Positions 1-6,346 of a DNA stretch of 13,736 nt are shown here, one piece after another (position 1 is the stretch's first letter; every line of letters starts with the position of its first letter). The stretch is from Planctomycetota bacterium. GTDB taxonomy: Bacteria; Planctomycetota; Phycisphaerae; WQYP01. The stretch covers positions 1-13,736 of the forward strand of contig JAJYGE010000381.1 of assembly GCA_021785155.1 (NCBI GenBank), read 5' to 3'. Below the pieces are notes generated by a model. It was given only the letters and a program-made list of their open reading frames with translations, ran no database searches and had not been told where the DNA came from. A program made the translations under genes and the position numbers.

Positions 1-1
1 T

Positions 2-2383
2 CCGATCTATCTGGTTGCCAATGGCATTCCCCCCTGGAATATTCTGGCCGTTACATTCACCAATAAAGCCGCCGGGGAAATGCGGAACCGCACGCTGGAA
101 CTTCTCCATGCTTTGCCGGCGCGTTTATCGCGCGGCGTAACGGTGGCCACGTTTCACAGCCTCTGTGCCCGTCTGTTGCGGGAATATGCCCCGGTCATGG
201 GACTGGCTCCCAATTTCAATATCATGGACACGTCCGATCAACTCAAGGTGGTCAAACTGGCCATGGAAAAGGCCGGTCTTTCCCCGGATTCAATGAAGCC
301 TGATCGCGTGTTAAGCGCCATCAGCGACGCCAAGAGCAAGCTCAAATCCGCGGAGGCATTTTCCAAAACCGCCACCATGTTCAATGATCGCAATATCGCG
401 CGGGCGTACATGGCCTATGAGCAGTTAATGATCGAAAACAAAGGGGTGGATTTTGATGATCTGTTATTCAAAACCGCCGTGATGTTGCGCGATCATGCCG
501 ACGTGCGGGAAGAATTACAGGAGCGCTTCCTCTATATTTTAATTGATGAATATCAGGATACCAATCACGCCCAGTTTGTCATTGCCCACATGCTGGCCAT
601 GCGTCATAAAAACATCTGCGTTACCGGTGATCCGGATCAGTCCATTTACGGCTGGCGGGGTGCCAATTTGTCCAATATACTGGAATTTGAGCAATTTTTT
701 CCCAACGCCAAAGTTGTGCTTCTGGAACAGAATTACCGCAGTACCAAAATCATTCTCAAAGCCGCGTCCGCGCTGATTTCCAATAACACGGTCCGGAAAA
801 ACAAAGACCTCTGGACGGAAAATGAAACCGGACCGAAAATTGTGCACCTCGTGTGCTCGGATGAGCATCACGAAGCGCAGGAACTGATCCGACGCCTCAA
901 GGAATTTCATGATCAACAGCATATCGGCTGGGAGAAAATGGCGATCATGTACCGCATCAATGCCATGACCCGTGTGCTGGAAGATGCCCTGATGAAAACT
1001 GGCGTGCCTTATCAGATTATTCGTGGTACGGAATTTTATGGCCGCAAGGAAGTTAAGGATGTTATTGCCTACCTTCGCTTGATTACCACCCCGGAAGACA
1101 ACATCAGTCTGGAACGTGTGATTAACGTGCCCACACGCTCCATCGGCCAAACCAGCGTGGCCCGTCTGGCCGGATATGCTAACGAGCATCGGCTGACGCT
1201 TATGGAGGCCTGCCGCAAGGCTGATGCTATTGAAGGGCTGCCCAAACGCGCCGCCGATGGATGCCGTAAGTTCGCGGCCATGATTGATTCCTGGCGGCAT
1301 AGGTTTGTCCGCGCCACGGTCGGGATGACGGCACAAACACGGGAATTTGATGATTCTGCCATAGCCGCATCGGAGGGCGTGGAGTTTTCCGTAGATGATG
1401 CCCAGCCGGACAACGGCAGGATGATGGGGGCGGAGGGTCAATGTGATCCCTTATTTGATCCCGCTTTTGCCGACGCCGAAGCGGCCACGCCCGCCATGGA
1501 TGCTCATAACGATGTTACAGACCCCGCCGATGAATTGGAGAATGCTGATTCGGGTGTCGCATCGGTGATTCCCGTGGCTGAAATCATGGAGGCGGTTATT
1601 GAGCAGTCCGGCATGAAGCTGATCAATTCCGGATCCGGTGAAGATGATGAACAGCGTAACGCCAATATTCTTGAACTTGTTAATGTCGCGGCGGAATTTG
1701 ACCGCCAGAATCCCGGCGGCACATTGCAGGATTATCTCACGCAGGTAACGCTGGTTTCCGATACCGATCGCATGAAGGAACAAAACACCGCCGTCACCCT
1801 TATGACCCTTCACGCCGCCAAAGGGCTGGAATTTCCCGTGGTCGCCATGGTGGGTATGGAGGATGGCCTGATCCCCCATCAGCGCATGTTCGGCGGCGGC
1901 CCGGCGGAAATGAATATTGAAGAGGAACGGCGTCTGGCTTTTGTGGGCATCACGCGGGCGATGAAACACCTGATTTTAACCCGGGCGGTCTACCGCACGA
2001 TGATGGGGCGCAGCGAGGCAAAAAATCCTTCGCGCTTTCTGGAAGAAATTCCCGATGATTGTCTGGACGTGGTGGATATGACCATCCTTCAACGCCCGGC
2101 CGGCTCGCCGGGATTCCGTGATGGTGCCAGTTATCATGCTCCGCGCCCCGGTTCTTTCATGCCACCGGGACAGCCGGCCGCCCGATCCGTACAGGAAACG
2201 CCATCCATCGGCAATACCCGTTTTCGCCGCGGCACGCTGGTGCGGCATTCCAAATTCGGCCTTGGCCGCGTTGAAGATATTGATGATGTGGGCGGCGACT
2301 ATCGTGCGGTGATTAACTTTCAGGGTTCTGGCCGTCGCACGCTGATGCTGAGTTTTGCCAAACTTGAAACCGTTGATGGGTAA
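2..2383 (+). CDS. uvrD: UvrD/PcrA-family ATP-dependent DNA helicase (5' end missing)
   Basis: Superfamily 1 3'-5' DNA helicase of repair and replication restart. The reading frame is open from base 2, where it reads motif Ia (AVTFTNKAAGEM); the N-terminus with the Walker A motif lies before the window, so this is a partial gene. Numbering from the ATG at 80, later motifs are clear: FHSLCARLLREY (25-36), Walker B DEYQDTN (156-162), GDPDQSIYGWRGA (183-195), LEQNYRS (215-221), the block starting at TLMTLHAAKGLEF (573-585), and EEERRLAFVGITRA (614-627). The C-terminus (about 717-766, GTLVRHSKFGLGRV onward) matches the Tudor-like tail of PcrA/UvrD. An acidic stretch at about 410-497 is extra compared with the usual family layout and lies between the 2B-domain segments. 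It converges on the sulfotransferase gene, with only 26 bp between stop codons and no clear terminator there. Family assignment is secure; whether it is the UvrD or the PcrA orthologue is not decided. Confidence 0.96.
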   Translation, partial: PIYLVANGIPPWNILAVTFTNKAAGEMRNRTLELLHALPARLSRGVTVATFHSLCARLLREYAPVMGLAPNFNIMDTSDQLKVVKLAMEKAGLSPDSMKPDRVLSAISDAKSKLKSAEAFSKTATMFNDRNIARAYMAYEQLMIENKGVDFDDLLFKTAVMLRDHADVREELQERFLYILIDEYQDTNHAQFVIAHMLAMRHKNICVTGDPDQSIYGWRGANLSNILEFEQFFPNAKVVLLEQNYRSTKIILKAASALISNNTVRKNKDLWTENETGPKIVHLVCSDEHHEAQELIRRLKEFHDQQHIGWEKMAIMYRINAMTRVLEDALMKTGVPYQIIRGTEFYGRKEVKDVIAYLRLITTPEDNISLERVINVPTRSIGQTSVARLAGYANEHRLTLMEACRKADAIEGLPKRAADGCRKFAAMIDSWRHRFVRATVGMTAQTREFDDSAIAASEGVEFSVDDAQPDNGRMMGAEGQCDPLFDPAFADAEAATPAMDAHNDVTDPADELENADSGVASVIPVAEIMEAVIEQSGMKLINSGSGEDDEQRNANILELVNVAAEFDRQNPGGTLQDYLTQVTLVSDTDRMKEQNTAVTLMTLHAAKGLEFPVVAMVGMEDGLIPHQRMFGGGPAEMNIEEERRLAFVGITRAMKHLILTRAVYRTMMGRSEAKNPSRFLEEIPDDCLDVVDMTILQRPAGSPGFRDGASYHAPRPGSFMPPGQPAARSVQETPSIGNTRFRRGTLVRHSKFGLGRVEDIDDVGGDYRAVINFQGSGRRTLMLSFAKLETVDG

Positions 2384-2409
2384 TTTCGGGGTGGAACAGT
2401 GCACGGGCC

Positions 2410-3231
2410 TCACTTCTCCAGCAGCGCTTTCCAGGCACGGCGGAATGCTGATTGTGACATTGCATCGGCGGTCGCGGCATCCAACAGGGAAAAGGCGGCC
2501 TGATACATGTTGTGGTCGCGCGTCTCGGGTGGCAATGGATGTTGATCATATCGTCTATGCCGCAGTTTGGGATCTAAAAATGATTGAATAAACGTTCGTG
2601 CCGACTTGGAACGCAGTTTGGATAAATCCAGGTCCAACGCGACAGCCTGTCGACGCAGTTCACGCTTCGGATCATCCATCATGCGGTCATAGCTGATAAA
2701 TACGCGGTTATCACGCCGTGTGTCATGTATGGCCGCGGTCATGTGTTCAAGCCACAGTGCGTATCCCAGGTGCATGCTCATGCCATATTTTGAGCGCAGT
2801 GATTCCGCCACGCTCCGGGGATGGCGTACTACGATGATGTAACTGGGCTTGATACCGACCGATATAAACACATCCTTCCAGAATGGTAACAATCGGCAGG
2901 TGCGTGGATCCTTGAATCCCCAAAGCGGGGCATGACTGAAACGCGATCTGACGGCATGGGCTATTTGCTTAACGGTTTGCCGATACGCCGGATGTTTTTT
3001 CATCAGGGCACAGTCAAATCCAAGTTTCCGCCAGGAAAAATTCCGGGCGGCCAGAATGCGATCATTGGTGGCGGTGATCTGATTGTCTTCCCAGAATCCG
3101 GTGGGATGATCAGGCTGGCTGGGCATCAAATCATCGCCGAGATACACGTTGAATACCGCTAAAGATCGCGCGATGACACTGGTGCCGCTGTGGTGCATAC
3201 CCAACACCACGATCACCCGATTGTCCGCCAT
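2410..3231 (-). CDS. Sulfotransferase-family protein
   Basis: Predicted PAPS-dependent sulfotransferase of 273 residues, presumably cytoplasmic, that would move sulfate to a sugar, lipid or protein; the acceptor cannot be read from the sequence. It shows the 5'-phosphosulfate-binding loop LGMHHSGTS (10-18), the FKDPR block (106-110) and the 3'-phosphate-binding RHPRSVAESL (136-145), all in the usual order. The reading frame stays open upstream to an ATG at 3384, but that overlaps the regulator gene by about 110 bp. The start at 3231 was chosen because AAGGAG lies 7 nt upstream (complement of 3239-3244) and the protein then begins a few residues before the nucleotide-binding strand. It follows the XylR-like gene on the same strand after 44 bp, so the two are probably cotranscribed. 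It could instead be a related P-loop sulfotransferase-like protein without catalytic activity, although the key motifs are present. Confidence 0.87.
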   Translation of the reverse strand: MADNRVIVVLGMHHSGTSVIARSLAVFNVYLGDDLMPSQPDHPTGFWEDNQITATNDRILAARNFSWRKLGFDCALMKKHPAYRQTVKQIAHAVRSRFSHAPLWGFKDPRTCRLLPFWKDVFISVGIKPSYIIVVRHPRSVAESLRSKYGMSMHLGYALWLEHMTAAIHDTRRDNRVFISYDRMMDDPKRELRRQAVALDLDLSKLRSKSARTFIQSFLDPKLRHRRYDQHPLPPETRDHNMYQAAFSLLDAATADAMSQSAFRRAWKALLEK

Positions 3232-3238
3232 TACAACA

Positions 3239-3244
3239 CTCCTT
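3239..3244 (-). promoter_or_regulatory. Ribosome binding site deciding the sulfotransferase start
   Basis: On the minus strand this reads AAGGAG, 7 nt before the ATG at 3231. The upstream in-frame ATG at 3384 lies inside the regulator gene, so this site supports the shorter protein. Confidence 0.75.
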
Positions 3245-3275
3245 TCACATACGGTTCCGATACGGGCTTCCGTCA

Positions 3276-4448
3276 TTATCGTCCGCTGCGTCCAAAAGCC
3301 CGTCGAAAAGCGCCGGGGGTGGTTGCTTTGAGCCGATGAAAAACTCTCACCATGTGGCTTAAGTTCAGAAAGCCTGATTCCCACGCAATTTTCTGCATTT
3401 TCAGCCGGCTATGAATGATCAGGTTGGCCGCATGGTCCACCCGCCTCCGCCGCATTTCATGGGCCATGCTATGGCCGACCAATCGTACGAATGCATTATG
3501 CAATGTTCGATAGGAAATATGCAGATCATCGGCAACATCCTGGGCCGTTATCCGCTCACGGTAGCGACGCTTAATGATCTCCATGGCCCCCGCCACGTTC
3601 TGGTCGCTGATCGCCAGCATATCCGTCGACCTCCGGACGGTAATGCCGCGCGGAGGAATCAGAATAACATCGGCTGAAACCCGTTCCCCCCGCATATACC
3701 GATCCAGCAGCGCCGCCGCCTGATAACCGATTCCTTCCAGGTTATTATCAATGCTGGACAGTGGCACCGCCGCGAATGGGCAGATTAACGGATCATCATC
3801 ACAGCCCAGCACGGCCACATCCTCCGGGACGCGCAGATCCGCATCCAGACTGGCCTGAATAAGTTCCGTGGCAAATTCATCCACCTGGGCGTTGACCGCC
3901 AGAGGCTTGGGCAGTTCGCCAAGACTTCGGCGCAGATGCCGCAATCGCGCATCATGGCTGTAACGTGAACAGTCTATGAGGTGAAACTGTCTTCCGGCAG
4001 CCGCAACGGCCTGCCGGAATATTTTCAATTTGGCCAGCTCCGCCCGGTTGCCGCGACAAACATAATACGCCAGGTGTTGAAATCCCCTCTGAATAAAATG
4101 TTCAACCGCCAGGCTCACAACCTTGTCCATATCCGCGGCCACTCTCGGCGCGGGAAAATGATCGTTGTTGCCGATATTGACAATGGGTTTTTTATAACTC
4201 AGCAGTCGGCGATCAACGGTGCGGATATTTCCTGCGGTGCACAGAATGCCGTCACCGTTCCAGCGCGTCGGTAGCAGAGAATCATGTACCGTGCTGAGGT
4301 CCAGATGCCAACATGCCTTTTCCGCATACCGCGCAATGCCCCGATGAATATCGCTGGAGTACCAGCTTAGCGATAACAAAACCTTTCGGGCCGGCAATTT
4401 TGCTGTCGGCAAGGTGGCTCTGCGAGCCGATGGACGTTTCATGACCAT
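3276..4448 (-). CDS. XylR-like transcriptional regulator (sugar-binding domain plus AraC-type HTH)
   Basis: Predicted sugar-responsive DNA-binding regulator of 390 residues. Residues about 20-275 form a LacI/periplasmic-binding-like sensor fold. The stretch VPEDVAVLGCDDDPLICPFA (207-226), followed by LSSIDNN (230-236) and PPRGITVRRSTD (265-276), is typical of the xylose-operon regulator XylR group. Residues about 285-386 form the AraC double helix-turn-helix: the first at about 300-320 (ITAQDVADDLHISYRTLHNA), the second at about 349-380 (LKMQKIAWESGF then LSHMVRVF). The first ATG is at 4448 with GGAG only 4 nt away; an in-frame ATG at 4442 has better spacing (10 nt), so the start is uncertain by two codons. 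It is transcribed away from the exported-protein gene set, and the AraC-like direct repeats in the shared upstream region are its likely targets. The real ligand is not known; the family recognises xylose in enterobacteria, but planctomycete members are diverse. Confidence 0.93.
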   Translation of the reverse strand: MVMKRPSARRATLPTAKLPARKVLLSLSWYSSDIHRGIARYAEKACWHLDLSTVHDSLLPTRWNGDGILCTAGNIRTVDRRLLSYKKPIVNIGNNDHFPAPRVAADMDKVVSLAVEHFIQRGFQHLAYYVCRGNRAELAKLKIFRQAVAAAGRQFHLIDCSRYSHDARLRHLRRSLGELPKPLAVNAQVDEFATELIQASLDADLRVPEDVAVLGCDDDPLICPFAAVPLSSIDNNLEGIGYQAAALLDRYMRGERVSADVILIPPRGITVRRSTDMLAISDQNVAGAMEIIKRRYRERITAQDVADDLHISYRTLHNAFVRLVGHSMAHEMRRRRVDHAANLIIHSRLKMQKIAWESGFLNLSHMVRVFHRLKATTPGAFRRAFGRSGR

Positions 4449-4470
4449 GTATCTCCATCAAGTGGCAATG

Positions 4471-4500
4471 AGAATACTCCAAATTCGTCGCGTTTGCCAA
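4471..4500 (-). promoter_or_regulatory. Candidate sigma-70-type promoter for the XylR-like gene
   Basis: The minus strand reads TTGGCA (complement of 4495-4500), an 18-nt spacer, then TATTCT (complement of 4471-4476). This matches TTGACA at five of six positions and TATAAT at four of six. A start near 4465 would give a leader of about 17 nt containing the GGAG before the ATG. Assigned by eye; planctomycete promoters are poorly defined, so it stays tentative. Confidence 0.4.
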
Positions 4501-4792
4501 AGGAGGGTGCCACATCACGGGAGCATGGGCGTGGCAATTTATCCGGGCGGGGTGCCGCCGTGGTATCCCCTACATAGTCGCCGGCTCCGCCGGCGGTGGA
4601 ATATCCTATGGATTCACAAGGTCACAACACGCGATTGCAGTCATGAATCAGTGCCTCCCGGAAAAACTGCCACGCCCGGAAGCAACTGTCTGCCAACAGC
4701 GTCGGAGAAGGCCTTTCCAATTGCTGGTGCCAGGTTGTTCGTTAATTCGTGTTATGCGTGCCGTGACGGCCCGGAACGTCCCAAAATAAACA
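4501..4792. other. Intergenic stretch without a recognisable gene
   Basis: No reading frame here looks coding on either strand: the open frames give Arg/Pro/Cys-rich translations with no motif and no convincing ribosome binding site. The one clear structure is a perfect 7-bp hairpin, CGCCGGC at 4579-4585 and GCCGGCG at 4589-4595 with a 3-nt loop. It has no T-run on either side, so it is not a typical terminator. The stretch lies between the candidate regulator promoter and the first promoter module and may simply be spacer or extended control region. Confidence 0.5.
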
Positions 4793-4871
4793 TGCTAAAA
4801 TCGACCAACGATTTACCAAAATCGACAACACAAACGCATTGCGACCTGCTATACTTGTTACGTGCAGTTGG
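4793..4871 (+). repeat. Duplicated promoter module, copy 1
   Basis: This stretch reappears at 5065-5139, about 270 bp downstream. The 26 bases from 4797 are identical in both copies, and similarity continues through the -10 box to a shared CAGTTGG, with a 4-bp length difference near the end. Conservation that spans control motifs rather than a reading frame suggests a duplicated promoter/operator and not a duplicated gene. Confidence 0.85.
4797..4855 (+). promoter_or_regulatory. Promoter/operator P1: AraC-like direct repeats plus extended -10
   Basis: AAAATCGAC occurs at 4797-4805 and again at 4818-4826, a period of exactly 21 bp, about two helical turns. The upstream half also sits in a 17-bp palindrome, AAATCG-N5-CGATTT (4798-4814). 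TATACT at 4850-4855, preceded by TG one base upstream (TGCTATACT), is a good extended -10 box. The expected -35 position (4827-4832) has no consensus and directly abuts the second half-site. This geometry matches AraC-type activated promoters such as ara, where direct half-sites with a 21-bp period meet a weak -35. The nearby XylR-like protein is the obvious candidate binder; that link is inferred. Confidence 0.6.
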
Positions 4872-4890
4872 CTCAACCGCACAGTTGTGC
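4862..4890 (+). promoter_or_regulatory. Overlapping hairpins just after P1
   Basis: GTGC at 4862-4865 plus GTT (4867-4869) can pair with AAC (4875-4877) plus GCAC (4879-4882), with one mismatch. The same GCAC also belongs to a second hairpin, GCACA (4879-4883) with TGTGC (4886-4890). The two structures cannot form together. A transcript from P1 would start near here, so they could be a small RNA switch, but the stems are short and chance is possible. Confidence 0.3.
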
Positions 4891-5064
4891 AAAATTGTGG
4901 AAGCCGGAAAAGAAGGTTGAAATGCGGCGGTGGTTAGAAAATTTAATGGTCCGGCATCCCGCGCCGGGCGCAGCACCGGGGGTGGTAATGAAAACCGGAG
5001 GTGAACACCGGGTATCCACCAGCGACCGAAGTCTTGAAGGCCGCCAAACTGTCCGGAAAGGCTC

Positions 5065-5139
5065 TGCCAAAATCGACCAACGATTTACCAAAATAGATAA
5101 CACAAACGCATTGCGATCCGCTATAATTCTTTCAGTTGG
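5065..5139 (+). repeat. Duplicated promoter module, copy 2
   Basis: Second copy of the module at 4793-4871. It is closer to the exported-protein genes. Differences from copy 1 fall in the second direct-repeat half-site (AAAATAGAT in place of AAAATCGAC) and in the -10 box (TATAAT in place of TATACT); the 17-bp palindrome is unchanged. Confidence 0.85.
5069..5127 (+). promoter_or_regulatory. Promoter/operator P2: palindrome, degenerate half-site and consensus -10
   Basis: The palindrome AAATCG-N5-CGATTT is intact at 5070-5086. The downstream half-site at 5090-5098 has two changes from its partner at 5069-5077. The -10 box is a perfect TATAAT at 5122-5127, but the extended-10 TG of P1 is lost, and the expected -35 position again lacks a consensus. 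A transcript starting near 5134 would have a leader of roughly 185 nt to the ATG at 5319, or about 300 nt to the ATG at 5433. This is the most likely main promoter for the downstream exported genes. Confidence 0.6.
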
Positions 5140-5306
5140 TTGGAAAGAATGTTGCAGGAGCCGACTTTGGCTGTCAGGAGTGAAAGGTTTTTCTGATGAG
5201 TTGGCTGGGAGTTTGTCCGAGTAAAGTTTTCTTCAAGGTGTTCTCAACTTCATTTTTGCCGGCCGTGCGGTTGGCGTGGAGTGGGAGAGCCAGGTAATTC
5301 CTTTTT

Positions 5307-5313
5307 GAGGAGG
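5307..5313 (+). promoter_or_regulatory. Strong ribosome binding site before the ATG at 5319
   Basis: GAGGAGG ends 5 nt before the ATG at 5319. It is a near-perfect Shine-Dalgarno sequence that opens a 38-codon stretch in frame with the PEP-CTERM-like gene. It competes with a second good site at 5421-5426. Confidence 0.6.
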
Positions 5314-5348
5314 CTACAATGAGTAGCAACGAAAGTATGGTTTCATCC

Positions 5349-5418
5349 GTCCCGATGTATCGGGACAAACCGTCGTCCATTCGGTCAATGGACAATGCAA
5401 GCAGCTCCAATATGGAGC
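5349..5418 (+). promoter_or_regulatory. Three tandem hairpins in the leader RNA
   Basis: Hairpin 1 is GTCCCGAT at 5349-5356 with ATCGGGAC at 5359-5366. Hairpin 2 is GTCCATT at 5375-5381 with AATGGAC at 5387-5393 and a 5-nt loop. Hairpin 3 is GCTCCA at 5404-5409 with TGGAGC at 5413-5418 and a 3-nt loop. All arms are perfectly complementary. The third ends two bases before AAGGAG at 5421, so folding could affect access to that ribosome binding site or stabilise the mRNA. The role is inferred from position only. Confidence 0.6.
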
Positions 5419-5420
5419 GG

Positions 5421-5426
5421 AAGGAG
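5421..5426 (+). promoter_or_regulatory. Ribosome binding site before the ATG at 5433
   Basis: AAGGAG lies 6 nt before the ATG at 5433. Starting there gives a protein that begins directly with a normal signal peptide, so this site is favoured as the main start. Confidence 0.6.
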
Positions 5427-5432
5427 TCGTTT

Positions 5433-6218
5433 ATGTTTTCCAATCGTTCATCTCGCGGTTTTTCTCTGGCGGTTGCGGCGCTCGCGGCAGCGGCGTTCGC
5501 GGGGCTATCCGGCACGGCCTCGGCCAGCGTTATTTATCAGGATAATTTTCCGGGCAGCTCAGCAAATCCATTGAATGGCAGCCACCCGGCAACCGACCTG
5601 ACCGGGGCGGCGTGGTCGGCGGGATCCTATTGGAAGGCCAACGGGTCTGCGACCGGCAGTTCGGAGCAAGTCGGGGCGGTGCTTCCTGTCGCGGTATCGG
5701 ACGGGGGCTTATACACGCTGACCGCGACAGTTGCCCCGGGGAGCCCAGCGGCAGGATGGCAGTGGATCGCGTTGGGCTTTGTAAGCGACCCCACCGGAGA
5801 AACAGCTGGTCTCTTTGGTAGCAGCGGTCCGTGGATGCTGCAGGAGCCAAATTCGAATTCCACCGCTGGCGATTTGGGCCAATATTTTGCATCGGGTAAC
5901 GGGAATATCTCTGGGTACCAGTCTCCCGAGTCGCCCGTGACCATGACTGTTGTGCTCAATACCATGGCCTCCCAGTGGACCGCACAGTGGTACTACAATG
6001 GGACCGCTGTGCAGAGCAGCCCATACGTCTACAGTTCCAATCCGACCGCGATCACGGACGTGGGGTTTGCAACCAACTACAATAGCGCCTCTGTGAGCGG
6101 TTTTAGTTTGACCGGGCCAACGGTCCCTGAGGCAGCACCTCTCGACCTGCTTGCTGTCGGTGGCTTGGGCCTACTACTGCTGTCGGGCCGCAAATGGGCA
6201 GCTGGTCGTAGCGCATAA
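5433..6218 (+). CDS. PEP-CTERM-like exported protein, possibly concanavalin/LamG-like
   Basis: Exported protein of 261 residues from the ATG at 5433 (299 from 5319). Residues 1-31 are a classic Sec signal peptide: MFSNRSSRGF, an Ala/Leu-rich core, then an Ala-x-Ala site (TASA). The mature part is rich in Gly, Ser, Asn and aromatic residues and low in charge. Patterns such as WIALGF, PWML and VTMTVVLNT followed by WTAQWYYNGT suggest a beta-sandwich, perhaps of the concanavalin/laminin-G type; this is inferred. The C-terminus has a sorting signal: VPEA, a hydrophobic span (LDLLAVGGLGLLLL), then basic residues (RK, R), as in proteins processed by an exosortase. The last motif residue is Ala where PEP-CTERM usually has Pro, and no exosortase is in the window. 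It is the first gene after the promoter modules. The start is uncertain because both ATGs have good ribosome binding sites. Confidence 0.8.
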   Translation: MFSNRSSRGFSLAVAALAAAAFAGLSGTASASVIYQDNFPGSSANPLNGSHPATDLTGAAWSAGSYWKANGSATGSSEQVGAVLPVAVSDGGLYTLTATVAPGSPAAGWQWIALGFVSDPTGETAGLFGSSGPWMLQEPNSNSTAGDLGQYFASGNGNISGYQSPESPVTMTVVLNTMASQWTAQWYYNGTAVQSSPYVYSSNPTAITDVGFATNYNSASVSGFSLTGPTVPEAAPLDLLAVGGLGLLLLSGRKWAAGRSA

Positions 6219-6346
6219 CACTGCGTTGGCGGAGGTCCGCAATTCGGGGGTTCCGGGTTGCGCGGCCCGCTCTTATTCCGTCTCGGATCACGGGCGGAAA
6301 ATAATTTATCCGGCGAGGCCCTGTTCCGAAAATAAGGAGTTAACTC
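6219..6346 (+). other. Short gap between PEP-CTERM-like and pseudopilin genes
   Basis: A gap of 128 nt with no gene. A small palindrome, GCGGA and TCCGC at 6229-6240, lies just after the stop codon. It is too short and lacks a T-run, so it is not called a terminator. No clear promoter was found. Confidence 0.4.

Larger units (their letters stand above)
5319..5432 (+). other. In-frame leader stretch ahead of the PEP-CTERM-like gene
   Basis: Thirty-eight Ser-rich codons (beginning MSSNESMVSS) run in frame into the exported-protein gene with no stop. If translated they add a polar extension in front of a complete signal peptide, which is unusual. The DNA is almost filled by three perfect hairpins, more typical of a structured untranslated leader than of coding sequence. 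An open frame of this length arises by chance fairly often. It may be an N-terminal extension, a regulatory translated leader, or untranslated RNA; the sequence alone does not decide. Confidence 0.45.

Noticed and set aside
539..1441. Long open frame (about 300 codons) on the minus strand inside the helicase gene
   Set aside because: It overlaps well-conserved helicase motifs on the other strand, has no recognisable motif, and its length follows from the codon pattern of the plus-strand gene.
3232..3384. Longer N-terminus for the sulfotransferase from the ATG at 3384
   Set aside because: It would overlap the 3' end of the regulator by about 110 bp and put about 50 unrelated residues before the nucleotide-binding strand; the start at 3231 has a strong ribosome binding site.
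4579..4595. GC-rich 7-bp hairpin as an intrinsic terminator
   Set aside because: No T-run follows on either strand, and no gene ends nearby.
4414..4920. Plus-strand open frame of 168 codons overlapping the regulator start
   Set aside because: The translation is rich in Arg, Cys and Pro, shows no domain, overlaps the 5' end of the regulator and runs through the P1 control module.
4793..5139. The two repeated modules as a CRISPR array or attachment sites
   Set aside because: There are only two copies, 270 bp apart, with internal promoter-like motifs and no integrase, Cas gene or regular spacer structure.
4922..5224. Plus-strand open frame of about 100 codons with AAGG 5 nt upstream, between the promoter modules
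   Set aside because: It runs through the whole of P2, has no recognisable motif, and the match between module copies follows control motifs and not codons. A short unknown gene cannot be fully excluded.
5349..5393. The palindromes as ends of an insertion sequence or small mobile element
   Set aside because: No transposase, target duplication or longer inverted ends were seen; the stems sit in series in a leader, which fits RNA structure better. A dispersed repeat family was not testable here.
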